Of a DNA stretch of 29,344 nucleotides, positions 14,546-22,295 are shown piece by piece. The stretch lies in contig JACQGW010000341.1 of NCBI GenBank assembly GCA_016199325.1, positions 1-29,344 on the forward strand, read 5' to 3'. A program made the position numbers and the translations under genes. The DNA is from Chloroflexota bacterium. GTDB taxonomy: Bacteria; Chloroflexota; Dehalococcoidia; JACQGW01. Position 1 is the first letter of the stretch. Every line of letters begins with the position of its first letter. Under the pieces are notes generated by a model. That model made no database searches, was not told the origin of the DNA, and saw only the letters and a program-made list of their open reading frames with translations.

Positions 14546-15853
14546 ATGAAAACCAGGCAATTGGCCAGTCCATCCGACCCTGAGTCGCCGGCACGAGCCG
14601 TGGGCCAACTCGGCCAGGTCGATCGGGCCCGGTCCAAGGCTCAGGAGGAGGGGCGGCACGCACTGTCGTTGCTGGCCAGTTGGATGAGCGACCGATCGTC
14701 GTATCTGCTGCTGTTCTACGGGTATTTCGCCTTTGGCGTCCTGCTCCAGGTCTTTCCGCCACTGCTGGGCCTCATCACTGCCGAGTTCGGCGTCAGTCGG
14801 CAGTCGGCTGCCCTGACGATGACGCTCTTCCTGGCGCCGCTGGTGGTTATCGGCATCCCGGCGGGGCTGGCGGTGGATCGCTGGGGAGTTGTGAGGATGG
14901 GCCGCCTCGCTTTCGTCCCGATGCTCCTTGGCGGCGCGCTCACGGCTTTCGCCGGCAGCTTTCCGGTCCTCCTGCTGGGCCGGATGGTCGCTGGAGCCGG
15001 AGGGTGCCTGCTGGTGGTCACGCTCCTCAAGGTCATCGCTCGGGACTTTGCACCCGAACGACGAGGCCTGGCGCTGGGCATCTTTGCGGCCGGGCTGCCC
15101 GCCGGCACCGGGCTGGCGTTCAACGGGCCGGCGCTTCTTGGCCATGCGGTGAGCTGGCGGGGAGCAGCGCTGGCAGCAACACTCGTCGTCGCCAGTGCCG
15201 CAGCCGTCTTCGCGCTGCTCTCCAGGTCGAACGCGACGAACGGCGCCACCGGTCCAGCCGTTCGGCAGGGAAACCCTGCCGGAGCGTTGCGCAGCGGCGA
15301 GCTCTGGCGACTGGCCGCCACGACGACCCTGGGCTACATGGCGATTCTCGCCTTCACCACCTGGGCCCCGACGACGCTCGTCGGCTACGCCGGTGTGGCT
15401 CCCTGGGTCGCCACCCTCATCGCGTCGCTGCTGCTGGTGATCGACATCCCATTTGCCCCCTTCTGGGGACACGTTTCCGACCGGGCCAGGCGGCGGAAGC
15501 CGTTCGTCGTCGGCGCGTTCGCCATCTACTTCGCCGGCTCGCTGGCACTCCCCGTCGTCGCCGTTGCGCCTGGACTGGCGATCCCGGGTCTCCTGCTGGT
15601 CGTGCCGATCATGGCCATCGGTTGCGCGATGTTCTTTCCGACGGCTCTGGCAATTCCCGCCGAGATCGTCGCCCCGCCGTTGATCGGTGTGGCCTACGGT
15701 CTGTTCTTCGCCGCCCAGGTGCTCGGCATGATGCTCGGCCCGATGTTGCTGGGCTACGTGCTGGACCATGGCTCGGCTCTGTCTGCTTTTCGCGCGGTGA
15801 GCGCGATGGCGCTCGCAGGATTCCTGGCAGCCCTCACGCTACGGAGTCGTTAG
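14546..15853 (+). CDS. Major facilitator superfamily transporter
   Basis: Protein of 435 residues. A 50-residue polar N-terminus is followed by about 12 membrane segments. The MFS loop-2/3 signature appears as GLAVDRWGVVRMGR, and the loop between helices 8 and 9 has GHVSDRARRRKPF. The central loop (about 225-250) is polar, as expected. The layout resembles NarK/CynX-type or sugar-phosphate-type MFS members, but the substrate cannot be assigned. The start at ATG 14546 is preceded by GGGGGTGAC. A later ATG near 14685 would begin just before helix 1 and is a reasonable alternative. Confidence 0.88.
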   Translation: MKTRQLASPSDPESPARAVGQLGQVDRARSKAQEEGRHALSLLASWMSDRSSYLLLFYGYFAFGVLLQVFPPLLGLITAEFGVSRQSAALTMTLFLAPLVVIGIPAGLAVDRWGVVRMGRLAFVPMLLGGALTAFAGSFPVLLLGRMVAGAGGCLLVVTLLKVIARDFAPERRGLALGIFAAGLPAGTGLAFNGPALLGHAVSWRGAALAATLVVASAAAVFALLSRSNATNGATGPAVRQGNPAGALRSGELWRLAATTTLGYMAILAFTTWAPTTLVGYAGVAPWVATLIASLLLVIDIPFAPFWGHVSDRARRRKPFVVGAFAIYFAGSLALPVVAVAPGLAIPGLLLVVPIMAIGCAMFFPTALAIPAEIVAPPLIGVAYGLFFAAQVLGMMLGPMLLGYVLDHGSALSAFRAVSAMALAGFLAALTLRSR

Positions 15854-15872
15854 TGCCTCATCCAATCTGCAC

Positions 15873-15897
15873 GGCCCGGGGATTCCCCCAGAGGGCC
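15873..15897 (+). terminator. Hairpin after the MFS gene
   Basis: GGCCC (15873-15877) pairs with GGGCC (15893-15897), and GGGG (15878-15881) pairs with CCCC (15885-15888) across an ATT loop. The stem begins 19 nt after the MFS stop. There is no clear U-run. Confidence 0.4.
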
Positions 15898-15926
15898 GAG
15901 CCAGTCTAGCTCCTGGAGAGAGAAGG

Positions 15927-16145
15927 ATGACCAACGCAGAACACGAACATGACCACGAGCACGCCTTCGTCGAGATCGCCCGCACGGAGAACATCGTCGC
16001 GTACGAAGAGACGGTGCATCAGGTGATCACGCTCCGGCTGCACGACCGCGGGCTGGCGCTGGAGCTCACGCACGCCGAGGCGCGGGAGCTCGCAGATGCA
16101 CTGGCTCAGATCAGCGCCCGTATTGGCGCCCAGACGGAGAAGTGA
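15927..16145 (+). CDS. Small acidic protein with a His-rich N-terminus
   Basis: Protein of 72 residues. The first 12 residues hold HEHDHEHAF, a short His/Asp/Glu cluster able to bind divalent metals. The rest is a strand-rich segment (FVEIARTENIVAYEETVHQVITLRLHD) followed by a helix (LTHAEARELADALAQISARI). GGAGAGAGAAGG lies directly upstream of the ATG. I recognise no named family. It could be a small metal-buffering or accessory protein, but nothing in the neighbourhood fixes its role. Confidence 0.65.
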   Translation: MTNAEHEHDHEHAFVEIARTENIVAYEETVHQVITLRLHDRGLALELTHAEARELADALAQISARIGAQTEK

Positions 16146-16411
16146 GGGGAGCGCTACCGGCCCTCTCGAAAGGGCGCGCCAAGACGGAGGGCGCGCCATC
16201 CCGGCGCTACGCGGGTGTTTGGGCCCACTGGAGCGGTCGGCACAAGGATTGACCAAGCGACCAACCGACGTGCTTGGCGTCCTGCTTGGCGATCTAGGCG
16301 TCTTGGCGGTTCGTTGTCTCCCGGCACCGCTGTAGGGCTGCGCGCTATGACGCGACCGGTCGCGAGCGGTACCACGCGCTCACCGTGAGCTCGTCGCCCC
16401 GGCGAACCGGC
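16146..16411. other. Convergent intergenic region with short repeats
   Basis: No gene is visible. It lies between two converging genes. It holds two GGGCGCGCC copies (each containing palindromic GGCGCGCC) between 16170 and 16200, a GCCCT/AGGGC hairpin just before them, and degenerate tandem CTTGGCG(TC) units at about 16270-16315. These resemble dispersed low-complexity repeats rather than coding DNA. It probably serves as a bidirectional termination zone. Confidence 0.5.
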
Positions 16412-18475
16412 TCAGGCAGCCATCCCTCTCACGTCTGAGGGCCGACGGCACGAGCGTGGGAGCGTGAACCGGAAGGTGCTCCCCTGCCCGAGCTCGCTCT
16501 CAACCCAGATATGGCCGCCGTGCGCCTCGACCAGGAGCCGCGTAATGTAGAGGCCCAGGCCCAGCCCTTCTGCCCTGGACGCAGCATGCTCTGCGCGGAA
16601 ACCGCGCTCGAACAGGCGGGGGAGATCCGCCGGTGCGATTCCCGCCCCGCGGTCCGCTACCGTCACCAGCGCCTCTCCAGCACGTTCCTCCACTGTTACC
16701 GTGACCTCGGTTGCGGGGTCGGAATACTTCAGCGCGTTGGAGAGGAGGTTGCCCAGGATACGCTCCAACCGGTTCGGGTCGGCGCAAGCAACCACCGGTG
16801 TCGTCATCACGGCACGCACCCGATCGACGTCGAGCGCCGCTGCCAGCCGTGGGATGAGGTCGGAGATGAAGGCCGTCACTTCGATCTGCTCGCGATGGAA
16901 CTGGAACTGGCCCATCTCCAGCCGGGCGCTGTCCACCAGGTCGCCGACCATCGCCTCTAGCCGCCTGGTGGCGACGTCGATTGTCTCGGCGCTTGACCGG
17001 GCGTGCTGCTGATTCCCTCGATCGAGAGCCCGCCGCAAGAGCTGGGCCTGTCCGCGCACGATGGTCAGCGGCTGACGGACGTCGTGGGCGATCAAGTGGA
17101 GGAACTCTGCCATTTCCTCCGCGCGATGCTCGGCCTCGGCCCGAAGACGGACGTTCGCCACGAGCAGAGCCGTCCGCTCGGCCACCGCCTGCAAGAGCCG
17201 CACCTCGTCGTCGCGGAAGTCGCGCTCCTCCAGGAAGTCGACGTGCAACACGCCCAGCGTAGCCCCCTCAGAGACCAGCGGCACCCCGAGCATGGCGCGG
17301 ATACCGTGGGCCTGGATGCACGGGCTCAGCGCCCACTCGGCGCGCTGCGCGTCGCGCACCGCCAACGGGCGTCCCGTGGCGGCAATGCGCCCGGGGAAGC
17401 CCTCTCCTATCGGCAGGGCAAAGGCCCTCTCCTCGGGGATGCCAACCGCGTTCCGTACGACCAGCCGCTTGCCGGTCTCGTCGACGAGTAGAACCACGCC
17501 GGCCCGGGCGCCAAATACGGCCACCGTGCGCGTGAGCACGGAGGTCAGCAGCTTGTCCAGGTCTGTGGCAGCAAGGCCCGCCTCAGTGACACTCAGCAAC
17601 ACGTCGGCCACACTACGTAGCCGGCGTTCTTCGGCCGCCACTACCTCGAGTCTCCGGCGCGCCCGCACCTGCTCGGTGGAGTCGCGAAAGGCAAGCACGG
17701 CACCCGTGACCCGTCCATCGGCGACGATGGGTGCGGACGTGCAGGTGACAGGGAACATCGTCCCGTCTTTACGCGTGAACACGTCGTCGTCGTTGCGGAT
17801 CGTCATGCCCGAGTCTGTCACTGCCCGCAGGAGACATTCTTCCGCGGGAAAAGGGGTGCCGTCCGCGCGTTGAAAGTGGATGACCTCGTGCATATCCTTG
17901 CCCAGGAGTTCCGCTTCGGTCCAGCCCAGCATCTGCTCGGCAGCCGGGTTCAGAAAGGTGAGCCGACCCTGGCGATCGAGGGCAAAGACGCCTTCGCCCA
18001 GGCTGCCGGTAATGGCGCGAGTGAAACTGAGCTGGTGATGAAGCTCCTGGAGCGCCGTGTGCAGACGCTGCTCGGCGAGGACGCGCTCGGTCACCTCCCA
18101 GACGGTGACGAGTTCCCAGCCGACTTCGCCGCGCTCATCCTGGATGGGGGCGATGTGGATGTCCCAGTAGCTCAGGCCAGGCGCGGAGCCATGGTAGGGG
18201 AACTCTCGGGCGACGCACGGCCGGGAGATGCAAGGCTGACGCGTCCCTGCCACCTGGCGGAGGCAGTCGAACATGCCCGCCTGCTCGAAGCCGGGGATGT
18301 AATCGGCGATGCGCAGGCCAACTACCCCTTCCGTGCGATAAGGCTCCGCCAGGAGCGACTGATAGAGGCGATTGTGGGCGACCACTCGGAAGTCCCGTGT
18401 ATCCAGAAGGCAAACGCCGGCGGGAATGGCCTCCAGCGTGTCGGGGTCGGCGCACCGTGGCAAATGACCGTTCAT
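16412..18475 (-). CDS. PAS-PAS-GAF hybrid-sensor-type histidine kinase (soluble)
   Basis: Protein of 687 residues with no membrane helix. Order: PAS 1 (about 12-130, LEAIPAGVCLLDTRDFRVV), PAS 2 (about 150-270, GEGVFALDRQGRLTFLNPAAEQMLG, ending GAVLAFRDSTEQ), GAF (about 300-445, LLVDETGKRLVVRNAVG...MLGVPLVSEG), HisKA with LIAHDVRQPLT (His464), and the ATPase domain (LSNALKYSDP, DRGAGIAPADLPRLFERG, GLGLGLYITR). There is no receiver domain and no adjacent response regulator. The start at 18475 is chosen because AGGAG lies 9 nt upstream; the frame is open to 18574. It probably senses a cytosolic redox or ligand signal. It is the last gene of the minus-strand run, separated from the rhodanese by 218 bp. 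Confidence 0.93.
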   Translation of the reverse strand: MNGHLPRCADPDTLEAIPAGVCLLDTRDFRVVAHNRLYQSLLAEPYRTEGVVGLRIADYIPGFEQAGMFDCLRQVAGTRQPCISRPCVAREFPYHGSAPGLSYWDIHIAPIQDERGEVGWELVTVWEVTERVLAEQRLHTALQELHHQLSFTRAITGSLGEGVFALDRQGRLTFLNPAAEQMLGWTEAELLGKDMHEVIHFQRADGTPFPAEECLLRAVTDSGMTIRNDDDVFTRKDGTMFPVTCTSAPIVADGRVTGAVLAFRDSTEQVRARRRLEVVAAEERRLRSVADVLLSVTEAGLAATDLDKLLTSVLTRTVAVFGARAGVVLLVDETGKRLVVRNAVGIPEERAFALPIGEGFPGRIAATGRPLAVRDAQRAEWALSPCIQAHGIRAMLGVPLVSEGATLGVLHVDFLEERDFRDDEVRLLQAVAERTALLVANVRLRAEAEHRAEEMAEFLHLIAHDVRQPLTIVRGQAQLLRRALDRGNQQHARSSAETIDVATRRLEAMVGDLVDSARLEMGQFQFHREQIEVTAFISDLIPRLAAALDVDRVRAVMTTPVVACADPNRLERILGNLLSNALKYSDPATEVTVTVEERAGEALVTVADRGAGIAPADLPRLFERGFRAEHAASRAEGLGLGLYITRLLVEAHGGHIWVESELGQGSTFRFTLPRSCRRPSDVRGMAA

Positions 18476-18656
18476 GACTTGTGGCTCCTGTGCCGCTCGC
18501 TCCATGGATCCGTGCATCCAGGCGTTCTGGATTCTTCCTGTTCTGGACCGAACGTGGGTCTCTGCCCGGCGCAAGCGCTGTTTCCACGCGGCTGATGGCG
18601 GGCGCTCCCTGGACAGGCGGCCTGGTGCTCCTTCAATGGCGTGGTGTTATCAGAAC

Positions 18657-18662
18657 ATTGTA
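18657..18662 (-). promoter_or_regulatory. Possible -10 element upstream of the PAS-GAF kinase
   Basis: On the minus strand TACAAT lies in GGTGTACAATG about 180 nt before the kinase start and after the rhodanese stop. GGTGT and ACACC flank it as a small dyad. No convincing -35 is seen, so this is tentative. Confidence 0.3.
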
Positions 18663-18693
18663 CACCAGGCGGCGCTTTCTCGCATGCAGGAAG

Positions 18694-19071
18694 TCAGGTT
18701 GCCATCCGATGGGGTACCAAGGGCTTATCAGGCGCCGTGCCCTCCAGCGGATAGCCGAGCGCCTGCCAGCCGTGCAGGCCGCCTTTGAGTGCGCCAACGT
18801 TCGCGTAGCCTCGTCGTACCAGCATTTGCGCCGCACCGGCGCTCCACTCCTCGTGGAGTCAGGTGCAGTAGGTGATAATCAGCCGGTCGCGGGGCAACTC
18901 CTGATAGCGCCGTGGCACCTCGGTAATTGGCATCAGGAGAGCGCTCGGGACGTGTGACTGCTCGTACTCCTCGCGGGGGCGCGTGTCGACGAAGATCGCG
19001 TCCCCCGCGTCGAGGTGTGCCTTCGCCTCTTCGAGGCGGATAAGTGGCGTTGGCGTGGTGCGCTTGTTCAT
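18694..19071 (-). CDS. Rhodanese-like sulfurtransferase with in-frame TGA; putative selenoprotein
   Basis: Read through the TGA at 18861-18859, this is a 125-residue single-domain rhodanese. The N-terminal half shows LIRLEEAKAHLDAG, AIFVDTRPREEYEQSHVPSALLMP and LIITYC69T-U71. The C-terminal half shows SAGAAQMLVRRGYANVGALKGGLHGWQALGYPLEG, the normal end of a rhodanese. Homologues of this subtype carry YC(T/S)C at the active loop, so the TGA sits on the second Cys, two residues after the presumed catalytic Cys69. A SECIS-like hairpin follows at 18842-18828. If TGA were a stop, the product would lose the entire second half of the fold. Start ATG 19071 has AGGTGA upstream, 47 nt after the debranching enzyme stop. 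Confidence 0.7.
18828..18842 (-). promoter_or_regulatory. Candidate bacterial SECIS hairpin for the rhodanese TGA
   Basis: Read on the minus strand, GCGCC, loop GGTGC, GGCGC form a perfect 5-bp stem. The loop begins GGU, as in the E. coli fdhF SECIS, and starts 22 nt after the TGA (21 nt between). A second hairpin, CTCCAC-GAGGA-GTGGAG, begins immediately after the TGA and shares one base with it. Confidence 0.45.
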
Positions 19072-19118
19072 TCGGTCACCTGCTGCATGTTCAGGATCGG
19101 TCGCTCCCCGCCACGGCC

Positions 19119-21209
19119 TCAGGCAGTTCGCCCATCGTCCGTGCGCGAGACGACACCCCTCGCTGAAACCAGAACCTCAACCCCAACACGGTCCCGGCCG
19201 ATCCGAACTCCGTCGAGGTAAACGCGGTGCAAACTGGGTGGCAAGAAGGGAGTGGCTCTCAGAGGGTGAGTGTTCGGATCCAGCCCCGCCATCGCCGCGA
19301 GCAGGAGGAAGACGCTACCCGACGCCCACGCCTGGGGGTGACTCGCCGTTGGATACTCGACCGGAAAAGGAGCCTCATCCCGACCATACCCGGCGAAGAG
19401 CTCCGGCAGCCGGTGTTCGGGGAACTGGCCGAGGGCCGCCAGCAGTCCGTCCACCAGTCTCTCCGCCTCCTCGACGAAGCCGTAGCGCGCCAGACCGGCG
19501 ACGATCAAGCTGTTGTCGTGCGGCCAGATGGAGCCGTTGTGGTACGAGATGGGGCTATAGCCGCCTTCGGTCGCCGCCATGGTCCGCACGCCCCAGCCGG
19601 AGAAGAACTCGGGCGAAAGGAGTCGCCTGGCGACCAGGCGGGCCTTATCCTCGTCGGCCAGCCCTGTCCAGAGGAGATGCCCCGGGTTTGACGTGAGGGA
19701 ATCCACCGGGCGTTTTTCGCCGTCGAGCGCTTCCGCGTAGTATCCTCGGCCCGGTAGCCAGAAGTCACGGTTGAAGCGTTCTTTCAGCGCGGCGGCGTCC
19801 AGGCGCAGACGGGCTGCCCGCTCCGGTTCGCCAAGCGCCTCGAAGACGTCGGCCATGCCGACTCGGGCCGCGTAGGCGTACCCCTGAACCTCGCAGAGGG
19901 CGATGGGTGGTTGGACAATCGTTCCGTCACGGAAACGCACGGAGTCGAAGGAGCCTTTCCACCCCTGGTTCACCAGGCCGGGGCCATCCTCGCCGGTGTA
20001 CTCGAGGTAGCCATCGCCATCCCGATCCCCATAGCGATCGAGCCACTCGAGCGCTCGCAGGGCGTTGTCACGCAGCGAGCGCACGAAGACGAGATCGCCC
20101 GTCAGCCGACAGACGGCCGCGAGGAGTATCAGGAACAGGGGGGTGGCGTCGATACTCCCGTAGTATGGGAAGGCCGGGATGGGCTTCCCCGCCCCCGTGA
20201 GCGTCCGGTAGCGCTGCTCGTGGAGGATCTTGCCGGGCTCCTCGGCGCGACGGCGATCGACCCGGCTGCCCTGGAGCCGGGCCAGCGCCCGGAGCACCCC
20301 CTTGGCCGCCTCCGGGAAAAACGGAAGGGCCTGGTACGCCGCAATCAGTGAGTCGCGGCCGAAGAGGGTCATGAACCAGGGGATGCCCGCGGCGATGACG
20401 AACTCGCCCTCGGAGACCTCCTCGCCTTTGATGCGCAGGGCGGCGAAATCCCGCAGGCTCTGCCGGTAGGCGTGCAGGAGCGGCTCCGAGTCGGCCTGCA
20501 GCGCCGGCGCCTGTTGGATGAATTCGGCCTGGCGCTGCTCCCGGTGCAGGCGCAGCTCCTCGCTCTGGCCTCGCCGGCAGGTGTACGCCGGCTCGGCACG
20601 ATCTTCGCCGGCCAGGGTCAGGAAATCAATGCACAGATGCCACGCTTGCCGCGGCGCCAGCCGCAGGGCAAAGCGGCAGCGCCCGCTAACCAGCTCGGGC
20701 CGCTGCGAGAGATTCACGACGAGGCGGCGGAAGAAGTCCCCTCGCTGGTAGCTGAATCGCAGACTGCGGCCTTCCTCCCCGATCTCCAGACGGAACACGC
20801 CTTCACGGCGGATCGCCTCCTTCTTCACCTCGATCTCGTGCTTCACCTCGAAGATGTGGGCGAAATCGGCGTCGAGAAGGAAGTCCAGCGGCATCGCTAC
20901 CTCACTATCGCCGTGGTTGGTGATGTCCAGATCGTCGTGCATCCCCTGGCCGACGAGTCGCCGCCGGACGAGGCTGAGTTGGCCGCGGGGAACGGCCGGC
21001 AGCGCGGGGTTCGTGAGGAAGTGGACGGCGGCATAGTAGTCCGTCGCCCGGGCGCTGAGCACCAGCGGTCGTTCGCCGTCGAGCGTCAGATCGTACCGGC
21101 AGAGGAAGCGCGTGTCCTCGTGATACAGGCCGAGCTCCGCCCCTTCCGGCACGTTTCCCCACTCATCGCAGATGAGGAAGGTTGTGTCTTCGTTGATGGC
21201 GATCCGCAT
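19119..21209 (-). CDS. Amylo-alpha-1,6-glucosidase / glycogen debranching enzyme
   Basis: Protein of 696 residues. The N-terminal bacterial debranching domain is seen in WGNVPEGAELGLYHEDTRFL and YDLTLDGERPLVLSA. The (alpha/alpha)6 domain shows GIPWFMTLFGRDSLIAA, FPYYGSIDATPLFLILL, GYLEYTGEDGPGLVNQGWKG, GWGVRTMAATEGGYSPISYHNG, SIWPHDNSLIVAGLARYG and VEYPTASHPQAWASG. Family knowledge: hydrolyses alpha-1,6 branch stubs or related oligosaccharides; cytosolic. Start ATG 21209 has GGAGGGAGGG upstream. With the GH15 enzyme on the opposite strand nearby, it would complete intracellular alpha-glucan breakdown. The exact substrate (glycogen or sucrose-type oligosaccharide) is not certain for this clade. 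Confidence 0.93.
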   Translation of the reverse strand: MRIAINEDTTFLICDEWGNVPEGAELGLYHEDTRFLCRYDLTLDGERPLVLSARATDYYAAVHFLTNPALPAVPRGQLSLVRRRLVGQGMHDDLDITNHGDSEVAMPLDFLLDADFAHIFEVKHEIEVKKEAIRREGVFRLEIGEEGRSLRFSYQRGDFFRRLVVNLSQRPELVSGRCRFALRLAPRQAWHLCIDFLTLAGEDRAEPAYTCRRGQSEELRLHREQRQAEFIQQAPALQADSEPLLHAYRQSLRDFAALRIKGEEVSEGEFVIAAGIPWFMTLFGRDSLIAAYQALPFFPEAAKGVLRALARLQGSRVDRRRAEEPGKILHEQRYRTLTGAGKPIPAFPYYGSIDATPLFLILLAAVCRLTGDLVFVRSLRDNALRALEWLDRYGDRDGDGYLEYTGEDGPGLVNQGWKGSFDSVRFRDGTIVQPPIALCEVQGYAYAARVGMADVFEALGEPERAARLRLDAAALKERFNRDFWLPGRGYYAEALDGEKRPVDSLTSNPGHLLWTGLADEDKARLVARRLLSPEFFSGWGVRTMAATEGGYSPISYHNGSIWPHDNSLIVAGLARYGFVEEAERLVDGLLAALGQFPEHRLPELFAGYGRDEAPFPVEYPTASHPQAWASGSVFLLLAAMAGLDPNTHPLRATPFLPPSLHRVYLDGVRIGRDRVGVEVLVSARGVVSRTDDGRTA

Positions 21210-21270
21210 CGGGCTCGCCCTCCCTCCAGAATTCCTCGATGGAATTGAGCACGTTTGCGGGCATGGAGGC

Positions 21271-21295
21271 AGGGGCAGGTTGCGAGCCCGCCCCT
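21271..21295. repeat. GC-rich hairpin, likely dispersed repeat or terminator
   Basis: AGGGGCAGG (21271-21279) and CCCGCCCCT (21287-21295) pair at 8 of 9 positions around a 7-nt loop. It lies in the gap after the small helical gene and before the debranching enzyme. No U-run is present on either strand. Confidence 0.45.
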
Positions 21296-21327
21296 ACCGC
21301 CGCCCGCGCAATCGTTCCGTCAGGTGC

Positions 21328-21543
21328 TCAGTGGAACTTGCCCTCCCGGACCAGCCGCTCCACTTCGGTGCGAAGGCGCTCCACCTGCCCCTCCTCCTCG
21401 CGCTTGATGTCGGTGAACAGTTGCTGGCACCGATCGTCGCCGGTCTCCTGGCAGTCCTGGATGTACCGGTCGTAGACCGTCACCGCCTGGAGCTTGTTTT
21501 GGAGGGCGGTCAGCACGTCATAGCACGGATTGCTCAGCGGCAT
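21328..21543 (-). CDS. Small helical, ferritin-like half protein
   Basis: Protein of 71 residues starting at 21543, where GGAGGA lies 4 nt upstream of the ATG. The sequence is two amphipathic helices: NPCYDVLTALQNKLQAVTVYDRYIQDCQ, then CQQLFTDIKREEEGQVERLRTEVERLV. The spacing of Tyr, Glu and Asp resembles the small proteins annotated as ferritin-like or rubrerythrin-like in Firmicutes and Chloroflexi, but the full four-helix iron site is absent, so it would have to dimerise. Its role is unknown. Three Cys residues (positions 7, 31 and 39) are notable for such a short protein. Confidence 0.75.
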   Translation of the reverse strand: MPLSNPCYDVLTALQNKLQAVTVYDRYIQDCQETGDDRCQQLFTDIKREEEGQVERLRTEVERLVREGKFH

Positions 21544-21607
21544 GTTCTCTCCTCCGATGCCGATATGGTGATCATCGAGCCAGAATGCTCCTGATGGTAG
21601 CAGGAAA

Positions 21608-21627
21608 CGCGCCCTTCGTTCGGCGCG
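21608..21627 (-). terminator. Hairpin terminator candidate after the UDG gene
   Basis: CGCGCC and GGCGCG pair around an 8-nt loop. On the minus strand the stem is followed by a short TTT. It lies between the uracil-DNA glycosylase stop and the small helical gene. Confidence 0.4.
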
Positions 21628-21680
21628 CTTCTGGCCGATCCACCGGTTGCAGCAAGTCCTGTGCCCCCGGGGAGGACGGT

Positions 21681-22295
21681 TCAAGACGGTTGCCGACCTT
21701 CCTGCCAGGCCCGGTGCAACACGTCGCCGACCCGGGCGAGATCCTGGCGGACCAGGCGTAGGACCTCCTCGCGATCCTGGCCGGTCCGACGCAGGACGTA
21801 GGCGGGGTGATACGTCGCCAGTACTTGGCTACCAAACCGCCCTGGGAACCACCGGCCGTGCTCCGCGCCCATCTTGAAGCGCGAATGGATGAGCGTGCGG
21901 GCGGCCAGGTTGCCGAGGGCGAGGATGACGCGTGGGCGGACGACCTCGATCTCCCGCTCCAGCCACGGCAGATCGGCGGCGATCTCGTCGGCCCGCGGCG
22001 GCCGATTGACGACGCTCCCTCCTAGCCCGGCGGTCGGTCGGTGTTTCACGACGTTCGTCACCCAGCCCTCCGATCGGTCGATTCCCGCGTCGGCCAGCAA
22101 TCGGTCGAGGAGCTTCCCGGCTTGCCCGACGAAGGGCTGACCCTGGCGCACCTCCTGCTCGCCGGGAGCTTCGCCGACGATCATCAGCCGGGCATTCGGG
22201 TTCCCGCGGCCGAAGACCAGTCCGGGTCCGGCTGGCCCGCCGAGCGCCTCCGCGCGCAGCGCCGCCAGGGCGCCGGCGCGATTGCCCTCAGTCAT
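21681..22295 (-). CDS. Family 4-like uracil-DNA glycosylase lacking Fe-S cysteines
   Basis: Protein of 204 residues. Motif 1 is MIVGEAPGEQEVRQGQPFVGQAG and motif 2 is LATYHPAYVLRR, both typical of family 4 (UDGa-like) enzymes that remove uracil from DNA. It contains no cysteine at all. Family 4 enzymes normally hold a 4Fe-4S cluster through an N-terminal CxxCxL pair, a TNxVKC Cys and a C-terminal AxC Cys; here these read as no CxxC, TNVVKHRP and AADLPWL. ATG 22295 overlaps the MFS stop (ATGA), so the two are co-translated. The frame extends far upstream only as a shadow of the MFS gene. Confidence 0.88.
   Translation of the reverse strand: MTEGNRAGALAALRAEALGGPAGPGLVFGRGNPNARLMIVGEAPGEQEVRQGQPFVGQAGKLLDRLLADAGIDRSEGWVTNVVKHRPTAGLGGSVVNRPPRADEIAADLPWLEREIEVVRPRVILALGNLAARTLIHSRFKMGAEHGRWFPGRFGSQVLATYHPAYVLRRTGQDREEVLRLVRQDLARVGDVLHRAWQEGRQPS

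Noticed and set aside
18842..18858. CTCCAC-GAGGA-GTGGAG hairpin directly after the rhodanese TGA as the SECIS
   Set aside because: It begins at +1, so the loop is too near the TGA for a typical bacterial SECIS; the hairpin 18842-18828 fits better.
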